Below, in pieces: positions 18,463-26,786 of a stretch of DNA of 39,150 nucleotides. The stretch comes from Flavobacteriaceae bacterium (GTDB taxonomy: Bacteria; Bacteroidota; Bacteroidia; Flavobacteriales; Flavobacteriaceae). Made by a program: the position numbers and the translations under genes. The notes beneath the pieces were generated by a model. That model was not told the origin of the DNA. It made no database searches and saw nothing but the letters and a program-made list of their open reading frames with translations. The stretch's first letter is position 1. Each line of letters begins with the position of its first letter. The stretch lies in assembly GCA_029249225.1 (NCBI GenBank), contig JAQWHT010000070.1, forward strand, positions 1 through 39,150. Reading direction: 5' to 3'.

Positions 18463-19254
18463 ATGGAATCACCTAAAAAAGTATCAGATTACATTACCCA
18501 ATGGCTTAAAGATTATATTGAAACTTCCCGAATGAATGGTTTTGTCGTTGGAATTTCGGGTGGAATAGATTCCGCCCTGACCTCAACACTTTGTGCAATG
18601 ACTGGAAAGCCTTTGCTTTGCATAGAAATGCCCATAAAACAGGAAGAGAGCCAACTCAGTCGATCCTCAGAACATATCAAGTGGTTAGAATCAAAATTTG
18701 ACAATGTAAATTCTATTCGACTTAATCTAGATTCAGTTTTTGATTCTTTCTGCGACATCTTACCCAAACCAGAAAATATTGATAACCATGAACTAAGCCT
18801 CGCTAATACTAGAGCCAGACTGCGAATGAGTAGTTTATATTATTTTGCCGCTTTAAATAAATATTTAGTAGCAGGCACAGGAAATAAAGTTGAGGATTTT
18901 GGTGTCGGTTTTTATACTAAATACGGCGATGGTGGAGTGGATTTAAGCCCCATTGCTGACTTAACCAAAACCCATGTTTTTAACCTTGCTAGTCACTTAA
19001 AGATTATCAAGCTTATACAAAATGCCCCTCCAACAGATGGGTTATGGGGTGACGACAGGACAGACGAAGATCAATTAGGAGCGACATATCCCGAATTGGA
19101 ATGGGCAATGGAGGCTTTTGAACAAAAAACACCTCAATCTCAATTCAGCTCACGCCAGAAAGAAGTGTATGCAATTTTCAAAAACCATTACAATCAGAAT
19201 CAACACAAAATGCAGCCTATCCCCGTTTGTAAAATACCTGTGGAACTTATCTGA
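18463..19254 (+). CDS. nadE: NAD(+) synthetase NadE, ammonia-type
   Basis: Final step of NAD synthesis: amidation of deamido-NAD using ATP. The PP-loop motif SGGIDS is at residues 32-37. Later family segments GTGNKVEDFGVGFYTKYGDG and PPTDGLWGDDRTDEDQLG are present. At 263 residues there is no room for a glutaminase domain, so it should use free ammonia. It diverges from gldB, and an interrupted response regulator follows 46 bp downstream. Confidence 0.95.
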   Translation: MESPKKVSDYITQWLKDYIETSRMNGFVVGISGGIDSALTSTLCAMTGKPLLCIEMPIKQEESQLSRSSEHIKWLESKFDNVNSIRLNLDSVFDSFCDILPKPENIDNHELSLANTRARLRMSSLYYFAALNKYLVAGTGNKVEDFGVGFYTKYGDGGVDLSPIADLTKTHVFNLASHLKIIKLIQNAPPTDGLWGDDRTDEDQLGATYPELEWAMEAFEQKTPQSQFSSRQKEVYAIFKNHYNQNQHKMQPIPVCKIPVELI

Positions 19255-19300
19255 AAAATATCTATCTTGTAAAAGAAGTTTATCCCAATCTTAACATCTC

Positions 19301-19930
19301 ATGATAAAAATTGCATTATTAGATCCGCACCCTGTGGTTCATTAGGGATTTAAATCTTTTTTCAGAAAGACTGAGCATATTTCGGTAGTTAAAACCTTTT
19401 TAAATACTGAAGAATTATATGTTTTTTTAGAAAATGAACCAATCGATGCCTTAATCTTAGAGATGGAACTAACTAATAATAGTCCGGTTAGAGTCATTAA
19501 AACTATAAAAGAAAATCACCCCAATACATCAATTATTATTTACACCTCTTTACCACAAACTATTTATGGTATTTCTCTATTAAAGGCAGGAGCAGCAGGT
19601 TACCTCTCCAAAGGAGTTAGTAGAAAAGTAATGATTGAAGCGATCGAAAAGGTTGTTGGAAATGGGTACCACATCACTACAAATTTTGCAAATGAGCTCA
19701 ATAACAACATCGATCTTTCGAGACCTCGAAATGCTTATGAAACTCTATCCCCAAGAGAAGTAGAAGTACTCAAACTACTTATTGAAGGAAAACGGAACAT
19801 TGAGATCTCGAGTTCATTGAATATCAATCAAAAAACAGTGAATACCTATAAAACTAGACTAATGCGAAAATTAGAGGTGAAAAATCCAGTAGATCTATAC
19901 CAACAGGCAAAGAATTATAATTTAGCTTAA
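19301..19930 (+). pseudogene. LuxR/NarL-type response regulator with in-frame TAG at codon 15
   Basis: From the ATG at 19301 the frame reads as a two-domain response regulator, with receiver (about 1-120) and LuxR_C helix-turn-helix (about 148-205, LSPREVEVLKLLIEGK and KTVNTYKTRLMRKL). A TAG at 19343-19345 interrupts it at codon 15; the remaining 194 codons are intact. The receiver is also atypical. The phospho-acceptor position reads LILEMEL, with Glu54 for Asp. The usual paired acidic residues are reduced to D8-P9. The conserved Lys is kept in GYLSKG. A restart at ATG 19463 would give a 155-residue product with half a receiver plus the HTH. It could be a recent nonsense mutation, a sequencing error or a readthrough gene. 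Its stop codon overlaps the dnaG stop by 3-4 bp. Confidence 0.85.
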
Positions 19931-21891
19931 AGTACCCGATTTAATTTTTTTGATAGTACTTTTTTTAAATGCTGGTATTGCATTACATCTTCCAAAAATT
20001 CTGATGCATCTTCCCCCTCTTCAGTGGTTTCAGATTCCTCTAGAAGACTCCTAATTTTTTCATCTATCAAATACCTCCTGAAGGTCAAAATGGTCTCACT
20101 AACTAATTGCCCCACCACACTCTCACGTTCTTTAACAAAGATGTTTTTCTTTTCCCAGTCGTGAAGTTGATGCACCTCATCTGTTAACAAAATATCTGAT
20201 ATAATCTTGCCAATATCTGGCTGTTCCTGCTGTAAAATTTTATCTAATTTGAGTTCTCCTTCTACTTGATAAGCCTGAATTAATTGATCGTAAAGGGAAC
20301 GAAATTCTGGTTGAATAAATTCAACTTCATCCTGCTGAAGGTCTAAGAAGACCTTTTCATGGACTTTCGTGTGGATCGTTTTAGATTCTTCAATTAAATT
20401 TCCTTCAGCGTCAGAACTTACAATCAACTCATCAAAAGAAGCTTCGTGATCTCCATATTGAATTAAAATACTAATTATTTGTTTTTCTAAAAACAACAGT
20501 GGATTTACCATTACATCCTGCTGAGGGATTTTTTGAATTCCCGACTGCTTTTCATTAGTTGTATTCTGGATTTTTCGAACAGGTTTGTGCTTTTTATTTT
20601 GCTCCTGAGCTAGTGCATTAAAAAGTACGGGCTCAGAAACCTCTAGCGCTGCAGCACACTGTTTAATATAGATTTCTTGCTGAATTGGATCAGGTATTTT
20701 TGAAATACTTTGAATAATTTCACGTACTGTAGCGGCTTTTCTTACTGGATCTTGATTGGCTTCTTTCAGAAGCATACTTGTTTTAAATTCAATAAAATCC
20801 TTAGCCTCATTTTTTAAATAGGCCTGAAGTTCTTCTTGGGTGTGTAATTTGGCAAAACTGTCTGGATCTTCCCCTTCTGGAAAACTACAGATTTTGACAT
20901 TCATGCCTTGTTCTAGAATAAGGTCAACTCCTCTAATTGCCGCACGAAGTCCTGCTGCATCTCCATCAAATAAAACTACAATATTCGAAGTCAATCTGCG
21001 TATTAATCGAATTTGTTCTGGAGTTAGAGCGGTTCCTGAGGAAGAAACAACATTTTCAACTCCATTTTGAAAGAGTTGAATCACATCCGTATATCCCTCC
21101 ACCAAATAACATACGTCTTCTTTTGCAATGGCTTTTTTTGACTCGTAAATTCCATATAAAACTCTGCTTTTGTGATAAACTTCACTTTCTGGAGAGTTTA
21201 AATATTTTGCGGTCTTAGCAGTATTTGATAAAATTCTACCTCCAAAACCTTGGACCCTTCCCGCCATACTGCGTATTGGGAAAATCACCCGACCCCTAAA
21301 GCGATCTACAGCACCACGCTCATTTTTCATAACCAAGCCCGTTTCCAATAAATACGTTTCAGAATATCCAGACTTAGTCGCTTTTTGATAAAAATGATCC
21401 TTCTTCTCTGCAGCGTAGCCTAATCCAAAAAAACGTATTATGGGATCTGTAAAGCCTCGCTCTCTAAAATAGCTAAGGCCAATAGCCATCCCTTCTGAAT
21501 ATTCCCACAAGTCTTTTTCAAAAGATTCTTGTGCAAATTGATTAACTAAATAAAGACTTTCTTTAGCATTTGCTTTTTCCTTTTCTTCCTGAGTTTGTTC
21601 TGTTTCTTCAATTTCAATAGCATAGCGCTTGGCTAAAAACCGAATAGCCTCTGGGTAAGAAAAGTGTTCATGTTCCATTAAAAAGGCAACGACGTTTCCT
21701 CCTTTACCACTACTGAAATCTTTCCAAATTTGTTTTACAGGGGACACCATAAAACTCGGTGTACGCTCTTGAGAAAAAGGACTTAATCCCTTAAAATTAG
21801 AACCTGACTTTTTTAAAACCACAAAATCCCCAATAACCTCCTCTACCCGAGCGGTTTCATATACTTGATCTATGGTGTTTCTTGAAATCAA
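19927..21891 (-). CDS. dnaG: DNA primase DnaG lacking canonical zinc ligands
   Basis: Makes RNA primers at the replication fork. The N-terminal CHC2-type zinc domain fold is recognisable (about 1-95), but the four metal ligands are replaced: Ser37 and Ser40 in GLSPFS, Asp58 and Ser61 in WKDFSSG. The catalytic core is intact, with RNAP basic motif YLNSPES (230-236) and TOPRIM acidic residues Glu265 (VEGYTD), Asp309/Asp311 (DGDAAG) and Asp342/Asp344 (DPD). The C-terminal helicase-interaction region is present. Length 654 is typical for Bacteroidota. The start is TTG at 21889-21891; homologous N-termini begin at this point. Confidence 0.95.
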   Translation of the reverse strand: MISRNTIDQVYETARVEEVIGDFVVLKKSGSNFKGLSPFSQERTPSFMVSPVKQIWKDFSSGKGGNVVAFLMEHEHFSYPEAIRFLAKRYAIEIEETEQTQEEKEKANAKESLYLVNQFAQESFEKDLWEYSEGMAIGLSYFRERGFTDPIIRFFGLGYAAEKKDHFYQKATKSGYSETYLLETGLVMKNERGAVDRFRGRVIFPIRSMAGRVQGFGGRILSNTAKTAKYLNSPESEVYHKSRVLYGIYESKKAIAKEDVCYLVEGYTDVIQLFQNGVENVVSSSGTALTPEQIRLIRRLTSNIVVLFDGDAAGLRAAIRGVDLILEQGMNVKICSFPEGEDPDSFAKLHTQEELQAYLKNEAKDFIEFKTSMLLKEANQDPVRKAATVREIIQSISKIPDPIQQEIYIKQCAAALEVSEPVLFNALAQEQNKKHKPVRKIQNTTNEKQSGIQKIPQQDVMVNPLLFLEKQIISILIQYGDHEASFDELIVSSDAEGNLIEESKTIHTKVHEKVFLDLQQDEVEFIQPEFRSLYDQLIQAYQVEGELKLDKILQQEQPDIGKIISDILLTDEVHQLHDWEKKNIFVKERESVVGQLVSETILTFRRYLIDEKIRSLLEESETTEEGEDASEFLEDVMQYQHLKKVLSKKLNRVL

Positions 21892-21952
21892 AAAGAAGTG
21901 TTTTGTATAAATTTATGCATTCTTGGAGAAAGTTAAACTTAAAATAACAGAT

Positions 21953-22930
21953 TTAAATCTTGCGTTCCGTTACATAATTAAGCATTAACTCTAAAGCATC
22001 TCGATATTCATTTTTTGGAAACTTCGACAACAAGTCCATAGCTTGACACTTGTAATCCTCCATTTTTTTTACTGCAAAATCAAGCCCTCCTCTTTCTTTG
22101 ACTAGAAGAATCAATGCATTTACCTTTGCTTTATTTTTGTTGTGATTTTTAACCGTATTGATGATCTCCCTTTTTTCTTTTGAGCTTACTATATTCAAAG
22201 TGTGAATCAAAGGCAATGTCATTTTCTTTTCTTTAATATCAATCCCTATTGGCTTCCCTATTTTTTGCTCTCCATAATCAAAAAGATCATCTTTTATTTG
22301 AAATGCCATCCCCAAAAGCTCCCCAAATTGATGCATTTCTTCTACCTCATCCGGTGAAGCATCCACAGATTGTGCACCTAGAGCACAACACGCAGCTAAA
22401 AGAGTTGCTGTTTTTTGACGGATAATCTCGTAATAAATTTCTTCGGTAATATCTAAATCTCGTGCTTTCTCAATTTGAAGTAATTCCCCCTGACTCATTT
22501 CTCTCACAGCGACAGATATGATTTTTAGCAAATCAAAATCTTCATTTTCAATTGACAGCAACAACCCTTTTGACAACAAGTAATCCCCCACCAAGACAGC
22601 AATCTTATTTTTCCATAGGGCATTCACAGAAAAAAAACCTCTTCTTTTATTACTATCATCCACAACGTCATCGTGAACTAAAGTTGCAGTATGGATTAGT
22701 TCAATTACTGAGGCTCCTCTGTAGGTGCGCTCGTTAACCTTTCCTTGCCCTAAGAGCTTTGCAACCAAAAAAACAAACATGGGTCGCATTTGTTTTCCTT
22801 TTCTATTGACAATAAAATGGGTGATTCTGTTGAGTAAAGCGACTTGGGATGACATGGATTCAGTGAACTTTTCTTCAAAAAGATCCATTTCTTCATAAAT
22901 CGGTTTCTTGATTTGCTCAACTACCTTCAT
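21953..22930 (-). CDS. Polyprenyl diphosphate synthase
   Basis: Trans-isoprenyl diphosphate synthase that elongates allylic diphosphates with isopentenyl diphosphate, probably for menaquinone side chains. The first aspartate-rich motif DDVVD is at 87-91 and the second, DDLFD, at 214-218. GKQMRP (45-50) is the substrate-binding motif. Length 325 is normal. Product chain length cannot be fixed from sequence; octaprenyl-type is the closest guess. It reads in the same direction as rlmN, 61 bp downstream of it. Confidence 0.93.
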   Translation of the reverse strand: MKVVEQIKKPIYEEMDLFEEKFTESMSSQVALLNRITHFIVNRKGKQMRPMFVFLVAKLLGQGKVNERTYRGASVIELIHTATLVHDDVVDDSNKRRGFFSVNALWKNKIAVLVGDYLLSKGLLLSIENEDFDLLKIISVAVREMSQGELLQIEKARDLDITEEIYYEIIRQKTATLLAACCALGAQSVDASPDEVEEMHQFGELLGMAFQIKDDLFDYGEQKIGKPIGIDIKEKKMTLPLIHTLNIVSSKEKREIINTVKNHNKNKAKVNALILLVKERGGLDFAVKKMEDYKCQAMDLLSKFPKNEYRDALELMLNYVTERKI

Positions 22931-22991
22931 AGACCGGTAAAGATATTAATTCTAAAGAGACTAATTTGAAATTGACACTCCTCTTTAGATA

Positions 22992-24029
22992 TTATTTATT
23001 TGCCAATTGACCACAGGCAGCGTCTATATCTTCACCCCTTGAACGACGGTAGGTAACTTGAATCCTGGAATCAGTAAGAATTTTGATGTATGAATCTATG
23101 ACGGAAGAGGATGCTTGTTTCATAGAATTCCCGTCAATGGGATTGTATTGTATCAAATTAACCTTGGAAGGCACCTTAAGACAATACTTTACCAATGCCT
23201 GAATATCTTCCTTTGTATCGTTTACTCCTTCCCACACAACATATTCAAAAGTGATTCTTCTTTTTGTACATGCATACCAATGTTGAAGAGATTCCAATAA
23301 TTCGTCTAAAGGAAACTTAGTTGCAAAAGGCATGATTTTTTCCCTTACTTCTTGACGAGCACTGTGCAACGAAACTGCCAATCCGAATTTCACACCCTCA
23401 TCAGCCATTTTACGAATCATCTTTGGTATTCCTGAAGTAGAGACCGTTATCCTTTTAGGAGACATTCCTAATCCTTCAGGATCTGTAATCTTATCAATAG
23501 AAGCTGAGACATTTTTGTAATTCATCAAGGGTTCTCCCATACCCATGAACACAATATTTGACAAAGGTCTCTGGTGGTAAGCCAAACTCTGCTGATTTAT
23601 GGTTACTACTTGATCGTAAATTTCATCAGGATTAAGATTCCTCATTCGCTTCATGGAAGCCGTTGCACAAAAAGTACAGTCTAAACTACAACCTACTTGG
23701 GAAGAAACACAAGCCGTGCTTCTAGTTGCAGTAGGAATAAGTACAGACTCAACCACCAACTTATCATGAAGTTTTACTGCATTTTTAACGGTTCCGTCTT
23801 TGCTTTTTTGTTCAACGTCAATTTCTATGTGATTGATGTCAAAATAAGATTTTAATAACTCCCGATCAGCTAAGGTAAGATTGGTCATTGAATCAAAATC
23901 ACGAACTCCTTTTTGCCACAACCATTGATATACCTGTTTACCTCTATAAGAAGGAATACCGTGAGACTCAAAGAACTGGATTAATTCGTCTTTTGAAAGG
24001 ACTCTTATATCTTTTTTAGTGTGTTCCAA
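22992..24029 (-). CDS. rlmN: Dual-specificity 23S rRNA/tRNA m2A methyltransferase RlmN
   Basis: Radical-SAM enzyme that C2-methylates A2503 of 23S rRNA and A37 of some tRNAs. The cluster-binding motif CxxxCxxC uses Cys114, Cys118 and Cys121. The two mechanistic cysteines are Cys107 (in CVSSQVGC) and Cys339 (in DAACGQL). The SAM-binding MGMGEPLMNY is present. Length 345 is normal. The start codon is TTG at 24027-24029: homologues start a few residues before KKDIR, and there is no in-frame ATG nearby. A strong hairpin ends 12 bp before this start. Confidence 0.95.
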   Translation of the reverse strand: MEHTKKDIRVLSKDELIQFFESHGIPSYRGKQVYQWLWQKGVRDFDSMTNLTLADRELLKSYFDINHIEIDVEQKSKDGTVKNAVKLHDKLVVESVLIPTATRSTACVSSQVGCSLDCTFCATASMKRMRNLNPDEIYDQVVTINQQSLAYHQRPLSNIVFMGMGEPLMNYKNVSASIDKITDPEGLGMSPKRITVSTSGIPKMIRKMADEGVKFGLAVSLHSARQEVREKIMPFATKFPLDELLESLQHWYACTKRRITFEYVVWEGVNDTKEDIQALVKYCLKVPSKVNLIQYNPIDGNSMKQASSSVIDSYIKILTDSRIQVTYRRSRGEDIDAACGQLANK

Positions 24030-24041
24030 AGGTAAAAAATG

Positions 24042-24065
24042 AAAAAACCGCTTTAAAGCGGTTTT
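24042..24065 (-). terminator. Rho-independent terminator after queA
   Basis: Perfect inverted repeat AAAACCGCTTT / AAAGCGGTTTT centred between 24054 and 24055, followed on the minus strand by a run of six T. It sits 5 bp after the queA stop codon and 12 bp before the rlmN start. It is a classic hairpin terminator for queA and could act as an attenuator for rlmN. Confidence 0.8.
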
Positions 24066-24070
24066 GTGTG

Positions 24071-25120
24071 TTATAAAATGAGCATGGCATCGCCATAAGA
24101 GTAAAAATTATATTTCTCTTTTATGGCAACACTGTATGCATGCTTGATGAAATCCGGGTCTGCAAAAGCAGAAACCATCATCAACAAAGTGGATTTTGGT
24201 GTGTGAAAATTAGTAATCATGCTGTTTGCAATAGAAAAATCATAGGGCGGGAAAATAAATTTGTGGGTCCATCCTTGGTATTCATTAAGCTGACCGGCCG
24301 AGGAAACTGAACTTTCCAAACCTCGCATAACTGTTGTTCCTACTGCACAAATTTTACGTCTCTCAGCAATGGCATTATTTACCTTCGCAGCGGCTATGGC
24401 ATCAATAATGAGTTCCTCAGAATCCATTTTATGCTTTGATAAATCTTCCACCTCTACTGGACTAAAGGTACCTAATCCGACGTGAAGTGTTAATTCAGCA
24501 AGATCAATTCCTTTGATCTCCAATCGTTTTAACAGATGCTTTGAAAAGTGTAATCCTGCTGTAGGAGCTGCAACCGCCCCCTCGTGTTTTGCATATATAG
24601 TTTGATAGCGCTCCCGGTCTTCATCATCTGTTTCCCTTTTAATGTATTTAGGTAGAGGAGTTTGGCCAAGTTCTTTGAGCTTTGTTCTAAACTCAGCGTA
24701 ACTTCCATCAAATAAAAAGCGAAGGGTTCTTCCTCTTGAAGTGGTGTTGTCTATTACTTCAGCAACCAAACTTTCATCCTCTCCAAAATATAGCTTATTC
24801 CCAATTCTGATTTTACGTGCAGGATCAACTAATACATCCCACAAACGTTGTTCCTGATTTAGTTCTCTCAACAAAAAAACTTCAATTCTTGCTCCAGTTT
24901 TTTCTTTATTTCCGAAAAGTCTAGCCGGAAAAACCTTGGTATTATTGAGTACCATTACGTCACCCTCATCAAAAAAATTGATAACATCTTTAAAGGCGTA
25001 ATGTTCTAATTTTTCCTCTTTTCGATGAAGCACCATCAATCTGGATTCATCTCTATCGGTTGCAGGTCGTTGTGCTAAAAGAGCTTTGGGGAGTTCAAAT
25101 TGGAATTGAGATAATTTCAT
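24071..25120 (-). CDS. queA: tRNA preQ1(34) S-adenosylmethionine ribosyltransferase-isomerase QueA
   Basis: Transfers and isomerises the ribosyl group of SAM onto preQ1 in tRNA to give epoxyqueuosine. Recognised from [20 protein letters not shown] at the N-terminus, [16 protein letters not shown], the [10 protein letters not shown] motif, [15 protein letters not shown] and the C-terminal [10 protein letters not shown]. Length 349 is normal. A sigma70-like promoter lies just upstream and a hairpin terminator just downstream, so it may be a single-gene unit. No other queuosine genes are in the window. Confidence 0.96.
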   Translation of the reverse strand: MKLSQFQFELPKALLAQRPATDRDESRLMVLHRKEEKLEHYAFKDVINFFDEGDVMVLNNTKVFPARLFGNKEKTGARIEVFLLRELNQEQRLWDVLVDPARKIRIGNKLYFGEDESLVAEVIDNTTSRGRTLRFLFDGSYAEFRTKLKELGQTPLPKYIKRETDDEDRERYQTIYAKHEGAVAAPTAGLHFSKHLLKRLEIKGIDLAELTLHVGLGTFSPVEVEDLSKHKMDSEELIIDAIAAAKVNNAIAERRKICAVGTTVMRGLESSVSSAGQLNEYQGWTHKFIFPPYDFSIANSMITNFHTPKSTLLMMVSAFADPDFIKHAYSVAIKEKYNFYSYGDAMLIL

Positions 25121-25139
25121 TTAATATTTTTAAGCGGTA

Positions 25140-25169
25140 AATATACCATCTCAACATAGGCCTTGTCAA
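25140..25169 (-). promoter_or_regulatory. Putative queA promoter
   Basis: On the minus strand TTGACA (25164-25169) and TATATT (25140-25145) are separated by exactly 18 bp, 19 bp before the queA ATG. The -7 part also reads TATATTTA, one mismatch from the Bacteroidota TAnnTTTG. Confidence 0.5.
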
Positions 25170-25181
25170 GTAAATTGGTAT

Positions 25182-26405
25182 TTATCTGTGATTTATCTTA
25201 AAATTAATCTGTTCTAGGTCGTCCCAAAAGCTAGGATACGATTTAGAAACCACCTCAGCATCTTCTATAGTCAGCGGTATTTTAAGGGCAAGTGGAGCAA
25301 AAGCCATTGCCATCCGATGATCGTTGTAAGTAGGAACACTGCAATTGGCAATAAAGTTTGACCCTGATGTCAGTTCCAAACTGTCTTTTGTAATTTTAAT
25401 CCTAGCACCTAGCTTAGTCAATTCATTGTAAAGGGCTTGTAAACGATCAGTTTCTTTAATTTTTAGGGTATGTAATCCTGTCAGTTTACATCCAATTCCC
25501 AGTCCATAACAAGTCACAGCAATAGTTTGGGCAATATCTGGTGCCTTAGACAAATCCCAATGGAGTACTTCAGGGAGGTCTACAATGGCTTTTTTTAATT
25601 TGAGAGTTTCTTCTTCGATTGATGAGGCTACACCTAATTCTCTATATATTTCTCGTAACACACTATCACCCTGTAGACTGTGCTTTTTATAACTAGTTAA
25701 ATAAATTTCACTCTGATCAGCCAAAGCTACCACACTAAAAAAATAAGACGCTGAACTCCAATCAGATTCTACAATTTGGGGGATTCTTTTTGGCTTTTTT
25801 TGTGGCTCAACTCTAATGGTTTGACCTTCGAAATTTGATTCTACACCAAGACTTTCTAATAAAGCCAAAGTCATATTGATATAGGGTAATGAAGTAATTT
25901 TGCCTATTAAATCCATTTGAATTCCTTCTTCCAATACGGGACCTATAAGTAAAAGAGCTGATATATATTGGCTACTGATGTTTGCGGGTAAAGTAACCCT
26001 ACCCCCTTTAAGTTTTTTACCATGAATTCTTAGAGGTGGATACCCCTCTTCTTTTTCATAACGAATAGATGCGCCAAGTAACTGAAGCGCTTCAACTAGA
26101 ATTTTAACAGGTCGTTCTTGCATTCGCTGAGAACCAGTAAGTAAAACTTCTCTTCCTTCTAAATGAGCAAAATACGCAGTTAAAAACCTCATGGCAGTAC
26201 CCGCATGATGAACATCAATGACTTCTGAGTCAGATTTTAGTGCTACCTGCATGACCCTACTATCATCTGATTCAGAGGCATTATCGATAGTAAATCCTGA
26301 AAATAAAGCTTGCAGCAAGAGCAATCTATTGGATTCACTTTTTGAACCTGTGATCTGCAATTTACCATTGCATATTGCAGTAGGGTGAGAAAGTGTTAAA
26401 ATCAT
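25182..26405 (-). CDS. aroA: 3-phosphoshikimate 1-carboxyvinyltransferase (EPSP synthase)
   Basis: Sixth step of the shikimate pathway: joins shikimate-3-phosphate and phosphoenolpyruvate. The substrate-binding GSKSESNRLLLL motif is at residues 20-31, with Lys22 and Arg27. AGTAMRF is at 68-74, KETDRL lies in the second domain, and DHRMAMAF begins at 362. At 407 residues it is slightly shorter than E. coli AroA (427). It starts 1 bp after the stop codon of the MazG-like gene, so the two are likely co-transcribed. Confidence 0.94.
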   Translation of the reverse strand: MILTLSHPTAICNGKLQITGSKSESNRLLLLQALFSGFTIDNASESDDSRVMQVALKSDSEVIDVHHAGTAMRFLTAYFAHLEGREVLLTGSQRMQERPVKILVEALQLLGASIRYEKEEGYPPLRIHGKKLKGGRVTLPANISSQYISALLLIGPVLEEGIQMDLIGKITSLPYINMTLALLESLGVESNFEGQTIRVEPQKKPKRIPQIVESDWSSASYFFSVVALADQSEIYLTSYKKHSLQGDSVLREIYRELGVASSIEEETLKLKKAIVDLPEVLHWDLSKAPDIAQTIAVTCYGLGIGCKLTGLHTLKIKETDRLQALYNELTKLGARIKITKDSLELTSGSNFIANCSVPTYNDHRMAMAFAPLALKIPLTIEDAEVVSKSYPSFWDDLEQINFKINHR

Positions 26406-26735
26406 TTAGTCTTTTAATTTCGGATTGTTCTGATGCCTGTCATGATCACGCTCAGATTTAATTTTTAGTTTTTTCTCAAAGGCATCCTGAAGGTTAACTC
26501 CAGTTTGATTAGCTAAACAAATTGCAACAAAAATGACATCAGCCAATTCTTCTCCTAAATCTTTATTTTTGTCACTTTCTTTTTCAGATTGCTCTCCATA
26601 ACGCCTTGCAATAATTCGAGCAACCTCACCAACCTCTTCTGTAAGTTGAGCCATATTTGTGAGGGCATCAAAATATCGCACTCCATGGGTAATGATCCAA
26701 TCATCAACACGTTTTTGTACTGCTTCTAAATCCAT
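26406..26735 (-). CDS. MazG-like nucleotide pyrophosphohydrolase
   Basis: Small (109-residue) all-alpha NTP pyrophosphohydrolase of the MazG-like superfamily. The metal-binding pair is visible: EEVGE at 33-37 and EELAD at 62-66, with the conserved spacing. Such proteins hydrolyse (d)NTPs to NMPs, probably to clear abnormal nucleotides. I preferred the ATG at 26735 over a TTG two codons upstream. No toxin-antitoxin partner is adjacent. Confidence 0.85.
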   Translation of the reverse strand: MDLEAVQKRVDDWIITHGVRYFDALTNMAQLTEEVGEVARIIARRYGEQSEKESDKNKDLGEELADVIFVAICLANQTGVNLQDAFEKKLKIKSERDHDRHQNNPKLKD

Positions 26736-26786
26736 GTTCAAAAATAACGATAAATCTTGGCATTAACATTTAGGAAATAAACAGAC

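Noticed and set aside
18395-18472. N-terminal extension of gldB to 18472
   Set aside because: It would overlap nadE, cover both -7 elements and place 26 residues before the lipoprotein signal.
19343-19345. TAG in the response regulator as a recoded pyrrolysine codon
   Set aside because: Nothing in the window points to pyrrolysine machinery, and TAG is used as an ordinary stop by murD, ftsW, gldC and engB.
24027-24034. Minus-strand TACCTTTG as a -7 promoter for rlmN
   Set aside because: It overlaps the TTG start codon, so a transcript from it would lack the start, and no other in-frame start fits the family. It is probably a chance match.
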